Shown here: positions 27,630 through 38,413 of the stretch, one piece after another
How positions within the stretch are numbered: the first letter of the stretch is position 1
Layout of the letters: each line of letters opens with the position of its first letter
NCBI GenBank assembly: GCA_023079485.1
Contig: CM041084.1
Location: 34,136,609 to 34,200,608 of the forward strand
From: Archilochus colubris
Taxonomy: Eukaryota; Chordata; Aves; Apodiformes; Trochilidae
Length of the DNA stretch: 64,000 nucleotides
Direction: 5' to 3'
Position numbers and translations under genes: made by a program
Notes under the pieces: generated by a model
Database searches by the model: none
What the model was told of the DNA's origin: nothing
Seen by the model: the letters and a program-made list of their open reading frames with translations, nothing else

Positions 27630-28100
27630 GCCACCCAATGTTCAGTACAGTCCTGACTTTGTTCAGCACTTTCATTAATGACGGTAATGCAAGTGTAACA
27701 AGTACTGCTGGTGACGCAGGCTTTGAAGACATTGGCAACACAGAGAAGGACCTGGATATCATACAAAAAAGAAAATAAAAATAAAAACCAGTCCCAAAAA
27801 ACCTGGATGAGTTTTGACTACTGAAGTAATGGCAATGGAATGAAATTCATTATTAAAAAATGCAAGGCTGTGCCTGAGGGGACTAATAAAAATCTCTAGA
27901 AGAAGCTGGGAGCTCATCATCCGGAAATGGCTATATAATAGGAAAGCTCGTGGATGGTGCTAGGTGGTCATGGAGTGTCAGGAAGCTTCTGAAGGTGGCC
28001 TGATAGTTTCCTAGGCACCAGCAGTCTTATATAACAGTGCATCAGGAAGATGGCTTTCCAGAGACATTGGAAGGTATCAGAGCGGCATGGTGGACTGATC
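27630..28100 (+). mobile_element. Ancient CR1-like LINE fragment
   Basis: Recognisable landmarks occur in the order of a CR1-type ORF2. TTTCATTAATGAC corresponds to the conserved 'FINDL' segment. A GCTGGTGACGCAGG stretch sits where the AD-D catalytic region is expected. Then come AAATGCAAGGCTGTGCCTGAGG and GAGCTCATCATCCGGAAATGG, which resemble the downstream ORF of amniote CR1 elements. Stops and frameshifts are frequent, so it is long dead. The boundaries are approximate. Confidence 0.45.
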
Positions 28101-29164
28101 TGGAGCTAAAGTTTAGTGAAAACATGTTAGAGAAAATGGGGGTTGGTAATCAAGGGTCTTGAAAATGAAAAGTAACTTCAGGAGGAAAGACTGAACTGAT
28201 TAAGGGATACACAGAGAGAGCTGGCATATTCAATGCAAAGGGTTGGGAAAAAAAGTCTTTGCAGCAGGAGTCTGGACAGATATGAAAGAGGTAAAATTGC
28301 ACTGGTAAAAGCCAGAGAAAACGATGTTGCAACTATTGACGTGTAGGGTGGTGAGACATATGTTCCAGTTATGAAGCAATTACAAGAATATATAAGCCCT
28401 GAAGTGGTTTCAAGCTGAATTCAGATTGGCATCTCTGTGCAGAATAATTAACGCACAAAAGCTTGAACATGAGCGACAGACAGTAGAAAGTTTCTAAATC
28501 CTAAGAAATTAAATTAAAGCTCCTTGGAAGGAAGAAGCAAAGGGAAAGTTTTGGGGAGACAGCAGAGAAACAGTAATGACTCGGTGTCTGGAAGGTTAAA
28601 AACTGAAGTGACACATGCCAGTTAAGTAGGAAAACTAATCTAGGTGCTGCTGCTTTGAATCAGAACTCTTCAGCTATGTTCATAGAAGTGTCCACCCATG
28701 TTAGAGTGAATCTTGGGCTGTAAGTGAACTCCACAGGTTCTCAGATGAGTTAGTCATCACTGTTTAATTTGTTTATCCTGTTTCCATAATAAATCTTTTT
28801 ATTTTCATTCAAACAACTTAACAGTCTACTTTGTTGGGGTTTTAAAAATTGAGCTGACTGCTTTTCATTTTTCAACAGAAGATTAATCTACTATCCTTAT
28901 GTGAAAAGTCACCAGGGATGCCAGCACACCAGTGAGTTTTTTCCAATACAGAATTTACAGAAGCCTTTCACTGACATTGGCTCTGGTCACCAAGAACAAA
29001 TACAACTATTTGGTTTTGCAGAGTGGCAGGAACAGGCTAGTGTTAGCAGGTATCCAAGCAGATGATTGTTCCGTGTGTAAGTTTGGTAGGCACCAGTTGT
29101 GTGGAATATGTACTTACCCACTGGGTGTACATGCATGTTTTGTAGTTAGGTTGTTTTACTCTGG

Positions 29165-29294
29165 GTTTGTTTGGTTTGGGTTTTTTTGTTTTCTGGTTTT
29201 TGGTTTTTTTTTTGTGTTGAGGCTTTTTTTGTGTGTTGTTTGGTTGGTTTGGTTTGATTTTTTGTTTGTTTTGTTTTGCTTTGCTTTGCTTTTT
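29165..29294 (+). repeat. GTTT-rich low-complexity tract
   Basis: About 130 bases made almost wholly of T with G or GG interruptions, including GTTTGGTTTGG and TTTGCTTTGC runs. On the minus strand this is the same AAACC-type composition seen in four other tracts of the window. Confidence 0.9.
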
Positions 29295-31337
29295 AATGGA
29301 AGGATAGAAAAGCGGTATATTTTTATTCATAGAAACTGGTGTTAAAAATAAAGCAGTATCCTCCCACAAAGAATGTGGAAGAGAAGTTAGAAATAATTTC
29401 TCTTGAATTTAATGTTACAACAAAACTTGTGGTGCATCTCTGAATCTGATGTCAGTAAAATGCAGATGCTTTCCTTTTGGAGTCCTGAAAGGGTTTGCGT
29501 GAGTGTCCGCGAGAGATCTGTTTATTTTAAATATGTTTAGAGATAATAGATAGCCATACTTTTCCAGAAGAAAAGCACTGGAGGACTAAACATAGTATCT
29601 AAATCCTAAAAGCATTAAGTGGGTACAGATGGACCTCACTTGATCTGAGAAATGAGCCTGTGACTGGAGAAGTTACCACGAAGGAAACTGAACTGGGTTT
29701 TCCTATTTAACTCCCATTTCCAAAGAAAGGGACAGGGGGAAAACTATAGTTTTCCCTTTTAAAATAAAATGTCTAATCATGAAATAGTTTTTTGCCATCA
29801 ACAATAGAGTCTTACTATTCGTGGCCAACTCTAGAAACTTTACATTATTTTTTACTGGGAGTCACTGCAAATAAGGGAGCTGCAGTCTGGCACTTAGCTG
29901 TGGCCACATCTCAGCCACTGTGTTGCAGACTTTACTGGTTTTTAAGAAACATTCTTGAAACATTCTAATCCATACTCAAAGACATTGGCATTTAGATGTC
30001 GAGATGCTGGATATAAATTAAATTTGAATCTTTGGGTAGTGCCAAGTTAAAAAGTTACCAGTTGGATAATGAACTCTCATCCTCCTGGTAGCGATTGAAT
30101 AGTATAAACTCTGTGCCTTAGGATGAGCCAGAATCAGCAGAATTATTTGGCTACCTGTAATTCATGGACCTGCAAAACTGAAGTCAATTCGTCCAGCAAA
30201 ATTCCAGCAAACATTTCCTAGTGCTTGATTATAGCTGTTTGTTTTCATGGAGGAAATACTGTACAATCATCTGGATGATTAGCAAAAGAGGATGTATCTT
30301 TACAAGCAAGTGATGTGTGTGGTTTTATCAGATAGCTGTAACTCTATTGCTGCTGTAATGAGTGTGATCTGAGTCCCATCATTCTCCTTTGCCAAGTCCC
30401 AGAGCTTTTCCTGGATCTTTTTTTAAGCTTCATTAGAATATTAGTTATTTGCTGAAAAGTAAAGATGAGGGCTAACAGACAGTTTAGGGGAAAGCTAAAA
30501 CTTGTTTCAGAGCTAATCCATGCTATTATTCAGTGCCTACCATACTGTGCTCTGCAGCATGTATTTAATGACAGCATACAAGTTTGCTCTTTTAATCCAG
30601 ATACTGCAGTTTCAGCTTACTTTTCTGTCTCTTGGAAGGAAAGAACATCAAAACCAGATCCTTTTCCCTGTTACAAGAGTTGAGATGTGACTATATGTGA
30701 AAAATGTTTTAAATTGGGTCCAAGGTAAAGCCTTCAGAGTTTCACAATAATGATTAAGATATCTGAGCTCTGGGCTCAAAATATTTTGGGTAAAGCTTCT
30801 TCAAGCAACTCTAAAAATAGAAGTGGCTCTGCTTTTCAACCAGCTCATGCTAATTATCCATCAGAATAATTTGAATCGCACTGGGGGAAGCCTCCTGCTC
30901 ATTATGCATGAACATTAAAGATTACATGGAACTGTTTTAATTAGCTGCAGTTTACTTCTTTCTTTAGTCAACATCTCCCTTCTGCACTCCTGAGCTGTTT
31001 GCTGGTTGGCTGCTATCTCCCATGTCAGGGGTGATTGCATTGCATGACTTTTTATGGCTGACCTGCAAGGTGCTTTGAGATCTTTCAGGGTGAAAGGTTC
31101 TACAGAAATGTAAAGCATTATTTGTTATTCTTCATTAATTGCTGCATAATTTGTCTTAGGTATTTGTGGTTTAGAGCTGTAAAAAAAGCATCTGGCTATC
31201 TGAACCTGATGATTCAGTGATATGTAATTGGATATAGACCTTCACTTCCAAGTCATCTGCTCATCACTGGCCCACAGCTATATGGTGGGTATGTAATAAG
31301 TAGACAATCCTATAGCCTAGTGGTTAAATATCCCCAG

Positions 31338-31460
31338 GAAAAAAACAAACCAAACCAACCAACCAACCAAACAAAAACTAAAAAAAAAACCCAAACCAAA
31401 ACACACACCCCCAAAAAATTAATAAAAAAGCAAACATAAAAACACCACCAAAAACCACAT
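31338..31460 (+). repeat. AACC / A-rich low-complexity tract
   Basis: Begins with CCAACCAACCAACC units and continues as A-rich sequence broken by CC or CCC. No coding or RNA feature. Confidence 0.9.
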
Positions 31461-31805
31461 TATTCCAAGTGGCATTAACATATTTAGAGCTGTCATCGGA
31501 GAAAGGTTTCTTATCTTGAGATTGTTCCTGGGGATTTGGGCTAAGATTCATTATCAGAATGTTGTGGAGAAGTTTATTTGCCATCATTCCCATTACACAT
31601 CTCTCTCTCCAGTGCTCTTGGACCCAAACTCCTTCAAGTTCTTCCTTTAAGTATTTTCAGTGGGGTGATTCTAACTTTGCAGCACATTTATGCCTGTGTA
31701 TGAGAGGGGGAGATATTTGTTCCAGGATTCATTTAAACTTAGTCCAATCCAGTTTCTTACAGTGCTTAGCTTCAAAAAAACCTGGGGCCTGTCTCACAAC
31801 GGATA

Positions 31806-31835
31806 TTTCCAATTATGCTATTTCCAATTATGCTA
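31806..31835 (+). repeat. Exact 15-base tandem duplication
   Basis: TTTCCAATTATGCTA occurs twice in immediate succession without a mismatch, so the duplication is probably recent. Confidence 0.9.
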
Positions 31836-33045
31836 TTTTATAACCATTTGGAGAGCTTATAGAAAAAACAGCTCTACCTCTGATACAGCTCAACATTGAG
31901 CATTCTGAACTGTCTCTCCTTAAAATGGCTTTTTGTAAAGCACCCAAATGACTTGGGGACATGCGTCCCATTATTTTATGAGCAACTTGAAAAATCTGCT
32001 CTTAACCCCTCTTTACTTTAGTTCTGCTGAAACTGGTGGGCCCATACATATTTATGTCCTTGCTAGTGACAGCTAGCCTGCCAGACCTCACAGGCTCCCT
32101 GTGCAGATGGTCCCTCTGTCCACTACAAAAACATGGGACACCCAAGTTGAACTGAACACTGAATAGCACCACATGGGTTTGCAGTGGTCTGTAACTGAAA
32201 AGGTTCACTGGAAGCAATTTGCAAAGAAATCCTTAGGAAACCACCTGGATGGTTATTTTAAATTAAAAAAGGAAGAGATGCCACTTTAAAAAAATAATTT
32301 TTAATACTAGGTTTAAGGTTCCATACATGTGATAGTCATTAAAGCTTATTTAACCCTGAAATTATCTGGCCTCTTTAATTCCACAGGGACTGTAATGCTC
32401 TTGGGTTAGAAATGAAAAATAATGTCAGAATGAAAACGAGACTTTCCTGAATGTAGGACCATTATTACAGAATATTTTCTTAATCAAGACTCTCTAAGAG
32501 CCAAGTAGTGGAGAAAAAAAATAATCAGACTGTACTGCTTTCATCCACAGGGTCTTTGCTGATGCTTAGGGCCACTGACCAAACCAGGCACGAGTCAGTC
32601 CCAAAGGCTGTATGTGATACACTCACCTAAAATGGATGTAGAGCTGATGATTTCTCCATCCTCAGTCTCAGCTGTAGTACACCCAGTTCCCTGTTACAAT
32701 ATAATTTCGAGATAGTCCCAGTGCGCCCTGACATTTGGGCTCTCGAAATTCAGACCTTTCTGGTTGCTCAGACTGGAAACTTTCAGCGGGAGCAGTGAGG
32801 TTTTTTTGTCATGTTTCTGTTACACCAAACATCTGTGGTGTGCCCCACCACCCTTTCCCCAAGGATGAAACATGCTGCAGGGAGGGTGTTGCAAGCATTC
32901 CTGAACTAGACAGCTAAGTTGGAGTCATAACTGTGCTGGCCAGGGAGCTACTTTGAAGAAGGCTCCCATTAGAATTAAAGCATCCCACAGCTCTCATCAC
33001 AACAGCCCTATTCTTGAGCCTAGCTGAACATGGAAATTGAAGGAT

Positions 33046-33066
33046 GGGGGTGGAGGGAGGGGGGGA
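33046..33066 (+). other. Possible G-quadruplex motif
   Basis: G5, TGGA, G3, A and then a G7 run on the plus strand. Four G tracts can be drawn only if the last run is split in two, so it is a weaker candidate than the one near 34.76 kb. Confidence 0.35.
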
Positions 33067-34309
33067 AGAAAAGACAGACAAGTAAACAGATAAAGAGGGA
33101 GCCCTTGCATGCAAGTGGAATTTCCTCTGAGCACAGGACATTCTCTATCATTAACTGGTCTGTCACAGGAACAAAAATGGGAAAACAGTGTTTCCTGTTA
33201 GTAGGAAGAAAAAAATCACTAGGCCTTGGAAATACCTGCCTGGAAAGAACTTTCTTATATTCCTACCAGCAAGCACAAATAAGTTTTTAACTCCTTTGAA
33301 GCATGAGCTCTCTTTTAAAGCAGTTCACTTCTTGAAATGGGACTTCAGTGTATACATGTCTTTTAAAAATGATAGGCAGTTCAGGCTGTTGGATCTTTCT
33401 TGTTCATTTTGTATAATTCTCTGATGCCTGGAAATACCTTCTGTAAGACAAAGGCTGTTTTCAAGGCAGCTTAGTTCTTCTGAGTTTGTGTCTATGAAGG
33501 TAATAATGATAAAAAGGGCCACTTGCCATACAAACAGTGTCATTTCTGTAATATTTTGATTAAGATGCTCGCAGATGGACAATGGGTCTGTTTTTGCTTC
33601 TGGTAAACAAAGTTTTCTTTTGGGAAGAGTGCAGTTACCAGGCAAGTACTTGAAGCCTCAAGGATGATGATGAGCTACCCTGCAGCTCCATCATCATGCT
33701 TTTTGGTTATTGCTATGAATACAGTAGGTGGTGGAAGTGTGGGTCTTTCAGAAGAGTGAGAAGAGGACATTTCACTGATAAACACTGCAGGAATATGTAC
33801 ATGCACAAGCTGTCCCAGGTTAACCCAAGTTACTCAGGGTTATTATTTTTTCTCCCTGATGGCAGCTTCCCTTCCTCTGAAAGTGGACCTGGGGATTTAA
33901 GGTTGTGCCTCAGTTGCAGCCATGTTCCCCAACAGTTTGAAGCTGTTCTGAGCCTGGGATGTGCCCTAGGCCCATGAAAAAGTTTATAGCAATGCCTGTG
34001 ACATAATGGGATGAAGAGGAGATATGTAATCCATCCTTATAAATAGAAGACGACAAAAGAAAAAGAATGGGGGGAGGCAAAATGAACTCCTAGATGTGCA
34101 CAGGAGAAAGGTTGGAAGTCATGTTTTTTTACAGAGAGAAGTGGGCTGAGCTTAGAGAGAAACTATCGGCAAGGCCAGAATTAAAAGAAAGCTTAGGAAA
34201 GTTAGGAATGATCTAACTTTTATTTTATTGCATTACAGAAGACAAAAAATCAATAGCTGGTAATTCAGACATAAATGAGTTATACAGGCCATTGACACAA
34301 TGGACCAAA

Positions 34310-34520
34310 CTTTATAACAACCACATCTGATGCTGTCAAACCACAAGCTTCAGTGGCGCCAGTAATAATTATGGCTGATCACCTCTAATTCAGAGCTGCC
34401 TTGCTTGATAAAGGTGTCACTCTGAGTGGCTACAGCATCAATATCAAGTGAGGGTGTCATCCAGCAGGTCAGCCTGCTGCGGAGAACTGTGGTTTTTTAA
34501 TTGAATAGGATAAAACCCTT
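34310..34520. promoter_or_regulatory. Candidate conserved non-coding element (enhancer-like)
   Basis: A non-repetitive stretch of balanced composition, with no long open frame, in which several transcription factor motifs cluster. They include CATCTG (E-box), AACCACA (RUNX-type), AATTATGG and TTTAATTG (homeodomain-type) and AGGTGTCA (T-box-like). It lies about 1.1 kb from the CpG-rich segment. No conservation data were available, so the call rests on texture and motifs only. Confidence 0.2.
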
Positions 34521-34757
34521 GGTTTGTTTCTCCTCTCATGCTGTCTGTAAAAATCATATATACCTAAAACAAAAATAATTTGAATTTGTGTCTGGAACTG
34601 CTAGAGTTCGAAACTAAACTATGACTGAAACTAACGGTGGTCATTCATAGAAATATATTCTAAAAATAATTTATAACCATAAGAGTATCCTTAGGAAGAG
34701 ACTTTGGAATTTTAAAAATCTTTGTTGCATTGCTGCTTTGATCAATTAATGAATCTG

Positions 34758-34837
34758 CCCCCCCCCCCACCCTCCCCCCCAAAAAATACCCAACCCAACC
34801 CAACCAACCAACCAAAAATAAACACAAAACCCAAAAC
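34758..34837 (-). repeat. C-run and AACC tract; strong G-quadruplex motif on minus strand
   Basis: The plus strand reads C11, A, C3, T, C7, A6, followed by repeats of AACCC and AACC. On the minus strand this gives G7-A-G3-T-G11, which satisfies the quadruplex pattern with single-base loops. It is preceded by GGTT and GGGTT units. The composition is the most extreme in the window. Long C runs are prone to sequencing error, so exact lengths are uncertain. Confidence 0.8.
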
Positions 34838-35522
34838 CTGTTTGGTAAAATACTGGTAGGCAATAGAAATTGCTCTTCCATAAACTCACATCTTTATAAA
34901 GAAGAAAAGAAACCCCACACATTAGGTTTTATGTTTTCCTATTGTTTCCTGAATTTTGGAAGTTAGGTGTGACCACTGACTGTTGGAAGACTGAATTTCA
35001 CTCTGAGACACTGTGTGAAGTGACTTTGTAAAGTAGTTCTTGATCTATGAAGGAAGGTGTCACTTTTAAATACCTTTCTAGTGTTTCAGGTACTATTAAG
35101 GTTTACATCTCTGCAGATGGCATGGAACCTGTTAATCTTTGGACGGGATCCCTCCCTTTGGAGGGATGGCATGTGTGCTTAGACATTTCCTATTATTGTT
35201 TTTAATTTTTTAATTTTATTTACTTCTTTTTACTACTACTACAACTGCATTATTTTCTGGAGCAACTGTTTTGGAGTCTGGTGACTACAAGTAATTGTGA
35301 GCGATGAATAGTGAAAAAATCCCATGGGGGAGGACACGGGAGATATTTCAGCCACAGTCACTGTAGTGTTCAACATCAGGAGGACTTCTAGAAACTGATG
35401 CACTACGGCACATCAGAGCACTTTGCACCACAATAGTTTCTGCTTGCCCGTGTGAAAAGCTTCCTCGATTATGAAAAGTTATTACTGGTTGCACTTAGAG
35501 AAATTCTCTAGCCCCCTTACTC

Positions 35523-35564
35523 AAAAAAAAAAAAAAAAAAGAAAAAAAGAAAAGAAAAAAAAAA
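35523..35564 (+). repeat. A-rich tract
   Basis: About 42 bases of A with four isolated G, just upstream of the CpG-rich segment. Confidence 0.9.
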
Positions 35565-35639
35565 GGCCGAATATTAGACTTGGGAGCTAATCACCAGAAG
35601 AGCACTGTTTTAGACACAGGATAGGCAACAACAGCAGCA

Positions 35640-36420
35640 CTACAGTAAGTTTGCAAGCTTGCAGTGCTGTACGGCTCGGCGCTTCTCTGGTACTTTTTTA
35701 AGAAGCAGAAAAAGAAAGCGCCTTGCACCTGTACCCTTTTTACTCACACCGAGAAAGACGCCCCTGGTTTTCCTTCAGAAACGCAGGGCTCGACTCCAGC
35801 CCTGAGAGGCTAAAGCAGAGAAACCCCAGCCTAACCTGCAGGAGCATCCCTTCCTCATCCTCCCCAGACCCACAGCAACACGCTGCTTCTTCCCCTTCCA
35901 CGGCTGCTCCGCCGCTGCCCTCCTCGTCTCCCGCTCCATCTCCTCCTCTCCCAATTGCCGGATCTTCCTGAAGCCCGGACCACTGCGGGGCATTCGGGAG
36001 CGAGCGGGTTTGTGTGTCCCATCCTCTGATCAGCCCCCCGTCAATCATGTCAGCCCCGTCCCTGGGTTTTCCTGCGGTCCGGCAGGCAGCTGCGCAGGCC
36101 CTTCCGAGGCGGCACTGTTTCTTTCTCTGTTTACTCGTTTCCAATGGCAATTGCACCACCGAGTCTCAGTACTTCTGGAACTTGGCCTGAGGCTGTTTTG
36201 GTTACATTGAAGTTTTTGCTTCAGCTCTGCCAGATTTAAATGGTGACTTCACCAGCACTGAGCTAAAAAGGAGAAAAGGGGAGGAGGGAGGTAGTGTAGC
36301 GAGCGGGAGGGAGTGAGGGAGCCGGCCAGAGCATTACATCATCATTTGGACGGGAATCAAATGGGAAGGATATGACTCACTCGGGCTAGTTAAGCTTTGG
36401 CTCAAGTTCTACATACACTC
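35640..36420. promoter_or_regulatory. CpG-rich segment, candidate promoter
   Basis: This is the only part of the window with many CpG dinucleotides, about 30 by eye in under 800 bases, whereas the surroundings have very few. It is also clearly more GC-rich. It contains C-rich SP/KLF-like boxes, CG-rich tracts around 35900-36110 and a perfect AP-1 site at 36373-36379. A 47-codon frame beginning ATGTCAGCC at 36047 lies inside it but has no recognised family. Direction is not fixed. On the plus strand a GTGAGT donor at about 37256 could close a non-coding first exon. The minus-strand exon-like cluster lies on the right and is transcribed towards this segment, so the segment would not be its promoter. 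Confidence 0.4.
36373..36379. promoter_or_regulatory. AP-1 consensus site
   Basis: TGACTCA matches the Fos/Jun consensus exactly. Single 7-base sites are common by chance. It is listed because it lies at the edge of the CpG-rich segment, in a stretch without repeats. Confidence 0.3.
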
Positions 36421-36798
36421 ATTCCAGGGCTCTCATGTTCTGCACCTCAGCAGGGAATTCAGGCTCAGTGATGTCCATGAGGTTTGTTTTTAATTTTCTT
36501 TTCCTTTTCTGATTTCTCTATACTTTTCCCCACCACCACCCCTCGCTTCCTCCTCCTCTCCTCCTCCCCTCCCTAGTCCCCCTTTTCCCACTCTCTTTTC
36601 CACTTCGACAGAGTTTGCTTGCTGGTGCGTGTAGCCTCGACTCTTAACAGCAGAAGCTGGTTTCTCGACTAAACTGAACCCAAACAAGGAACACAGCAAA
36701 CTTGAGAGAAGTTTGGTAGTTTGTTGTGCTTTTATTTTACCCCCATCATTGTGTTGCTCCTAATCGCAGGAGACAGGGAGAGAGTTAAAATGCAGGAA

Positions 36799-36803
36799 CC
36801 AAT
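36799..36803 (+). promoter_or_regulatory. CCAAT box
   Basis: AACCAATCG is a good NF-Y type core. It lies about 400 bases to the right of the CpG-rich segment, so it could serve an alternative start or be incidental. Confidence 0.2.
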
Positions 36804-37811
36804 CGCTTGGACGGTGATGTAATGCTGGAACTGCAGGGTTGTTAAGTAATGTGAGAGGAAGGGGGTCAGGGTTGCAAAGCATTTACCTGCTGTCAAGGGG
36901 CTTTAAGTTTATTATCAATTGCAGTGACTGTAACTGGCTTCAGACTGCACTCTCTAATTATTCACAGACTCTCCTTTTTTATCTTTTATTATTAAAAGTA
37001 AAACTATATTGCGGTATTTTTAAAAATGTGATATTATCACAGCTGCAAATTATTTTCCACCAGGGTTTTTTGATATTTTTTAAATGGCTTGAAACTGGGT
37101 GTCTTTTTCACAAAAAGCCCGGAGAGAGCAACAAGAAAAGAGAAAGGCAAAAGAAAAAAGGGGTGGTTCTTCAAGTGTAGCTGGTGAATTTGGAACTGTA
37201 CGAGAGAGACTCTAAGAGAACTGTAAGAGAGCAGTTCAGCCTTTGCCTAGCAGAGTGAGTAAAAGCTCCCACTGTTGGAAATCCACTTTAGGAATTAAAC
37301 ATTTAAGGGAGTCAATTTGCAGAAATCATCCTGAGGTGCCTTGGCTTTTCATCCCTAACACTTTTCAGCAGCGTTCACATCCTTGGCTTGGCTCGGGCTC
37401 TTTCTGTTGCTGGGACCACTGAGGTCCTGAACCTGCGTGGTGTATCCCCTCCTCTCATGGTTCTTCTCTCCAGGACTACCTGGGACTTGGTACATCTTTC
37501 CATGTGGGTTTCCTTTGCAGGACAGAGCACTGCTTGTGTCTTATTAAATCTGCCTGTCTTCTTACAGGCTTATTTTTTTTTTCTTTTCCCACATAGTTGA
37601 CAGCTTCTAGGTCTGGGGGTGGGGAAGGAGAAAAGGTACTTTCCCCCTAAGGTCACTGTGAGTACATTACCCATAGGGTGGGCCATGCAGAGTTTAACAC
37701 TGACTAAACCCCTGTTTGGGTATTGCTTGTGTTTAGATGTGGGATGAATGAGAGATTCCAGGTGTGTGTAGGTGTCCTTAGGATACCTGTTCTGCTCAGA
37801 GGAGTTCTGCA
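36804..37811. other. Non-coding flank of the CpG-rich segment
   Basis: No recognised exon. A candidate plus-strand splice donor, CAGA followed by GTGAGT, lies at about 37252-37261. It could end an untranslated first exon starting in the CpG-rich segment. There is no transcript evidence. Confidence 0.35.
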
Positions 37812-38018
37812 TCAGGTTTCTGTGTCAAGAGCTGCCTGCCCTTCAGATACTGCTCTCAGAACTGCTCCCTTCAGGGAATTTTTGTCTTTGGAAGGGAACG
37901 CTGTACTTTTGTCCACTGGATCATCAGTGGACTGCAGATTTGCTTGGCTGACTAAAGATAGTCTTGAACACACTCTTGAGGGTATGGTATTTTTAAAAAA
38001 ACCTGTATTGTGGCCTGA
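37812..38018 (-). pseudogene. Exon-like open segment E of an unrecognised minus-strand locus
   Basis: A minus-strand acceptor, TATTTTTCTCAG, is followed at 38018 by an open stretch of 68 codons ending in a stop, which would suit a terminal coding exon. The composition is hydrophilic and mixed, with Ser, Lys, Asp and Ala. Notable parts are a DDPVDKS motif and a helix-like GAVLRAVSEGQAAL near the end. The frame is in phase with the acceptor, but its phase does not match the donor that I place on segment D. I recognise no family. It could also be a chance frame, since 68 codons alone is not significant. The type label is tentative. Confidence 0.2.
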
Positions 38019-38264
38019 CTGAGAAAAATACCAAAATATGTTATTCTGCTGTGATGGCAAAACTTCCCCATCTCCATCTGAACCAGCTCCTGCCTTCCTC
38101 TGTCTTCAGCAGCCCTCTGCAAAGCCATCATGTGTCTAGCTGCTATGTCCCCGCACTGTATTCACAGATTTTTCCTAAATGCCCTGATTTCCAAGCTCCT
38201 CAGGTCAACTGCTCAAGCACAAACAATTGCTCATGTGCCACACTGTTATCATTTGAGAACCTAC

Positions 38265-38413
38265 CGTAAGGCCGCACCCGGCTCTGGCCCACGTTGCGGT
38301 GCAGATACACCATATGGATTAGATTGCGCAGTGCTCTGCTGAGGATGTGTGGGTTGTGGAGGGAGCTGTGCTGCTGCAGGAGTTCCCGTAGGATTTCTGA
38401 CTCATATTTTCTC
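38265..38413 (-). pseudogene. Exon-like segment D, helix-rich, unrecognised minus-strand locus
   Basis: The interval is 149 bases with a good acceptor before it on the minus strand (CTTCCCAACATTTCTAG) and a donor after it (TTACG followed by GTAGGT). One frame is open throughout. Its product includes SEILRELLQQHSSL and ILSRALRNLIHMVYLHR, which look like two amphipathic helices of the kind found in helical-repeat proteins. The frame continues upstream through the acceptor to 38517, so the acceptor may instead be chance within a longer decayed coding sequence. I do not recognise the family. Among the segments of this cluster, this one has the best pair of splice signals. Confidence 0.35.

Larger units (their letters stand above)
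28101..34300. other. Intergenic or intronic DNA with low-complexity tracts
   Basis: No supported exon. The 137-codon plus-strand frame at 28932-29345 runs through the GTTT-rich tract and is an artefact of low complexity, as is the opposite 29043-29369 frame. Two repeat tracts and one possible G-quadruplex are listed separately. A homeodomain-motif-rich interval at 30840-30960 is discussed as a possible enhancer. Confidence 0.5.

Noticed and set aside
28932..29369. Open frames of 137 (plus) and 108 (minus) codons
   Set aside because: Both read through the GTTT/AAACC low-complexity tract. Their Phe/Val- or Lys/Asn-rich products are composition artefacts.
35740..36159. 139-codon minus-strand frame in the CpG-rich segment
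   Set aside because: It starts at GTG, lies in GC-rich sequence where stops are rare, and its Gly/Glu/Ala-rich middle is low complexity. No family features.
36047..36190. 47-codon plus-strand frame (ATGTCAGCC...) in the CpG-rich segment
   Set aside because: Short, no Kozak support beyond a plain ATG and no family. Mentioned only as part of the promoter candidate.
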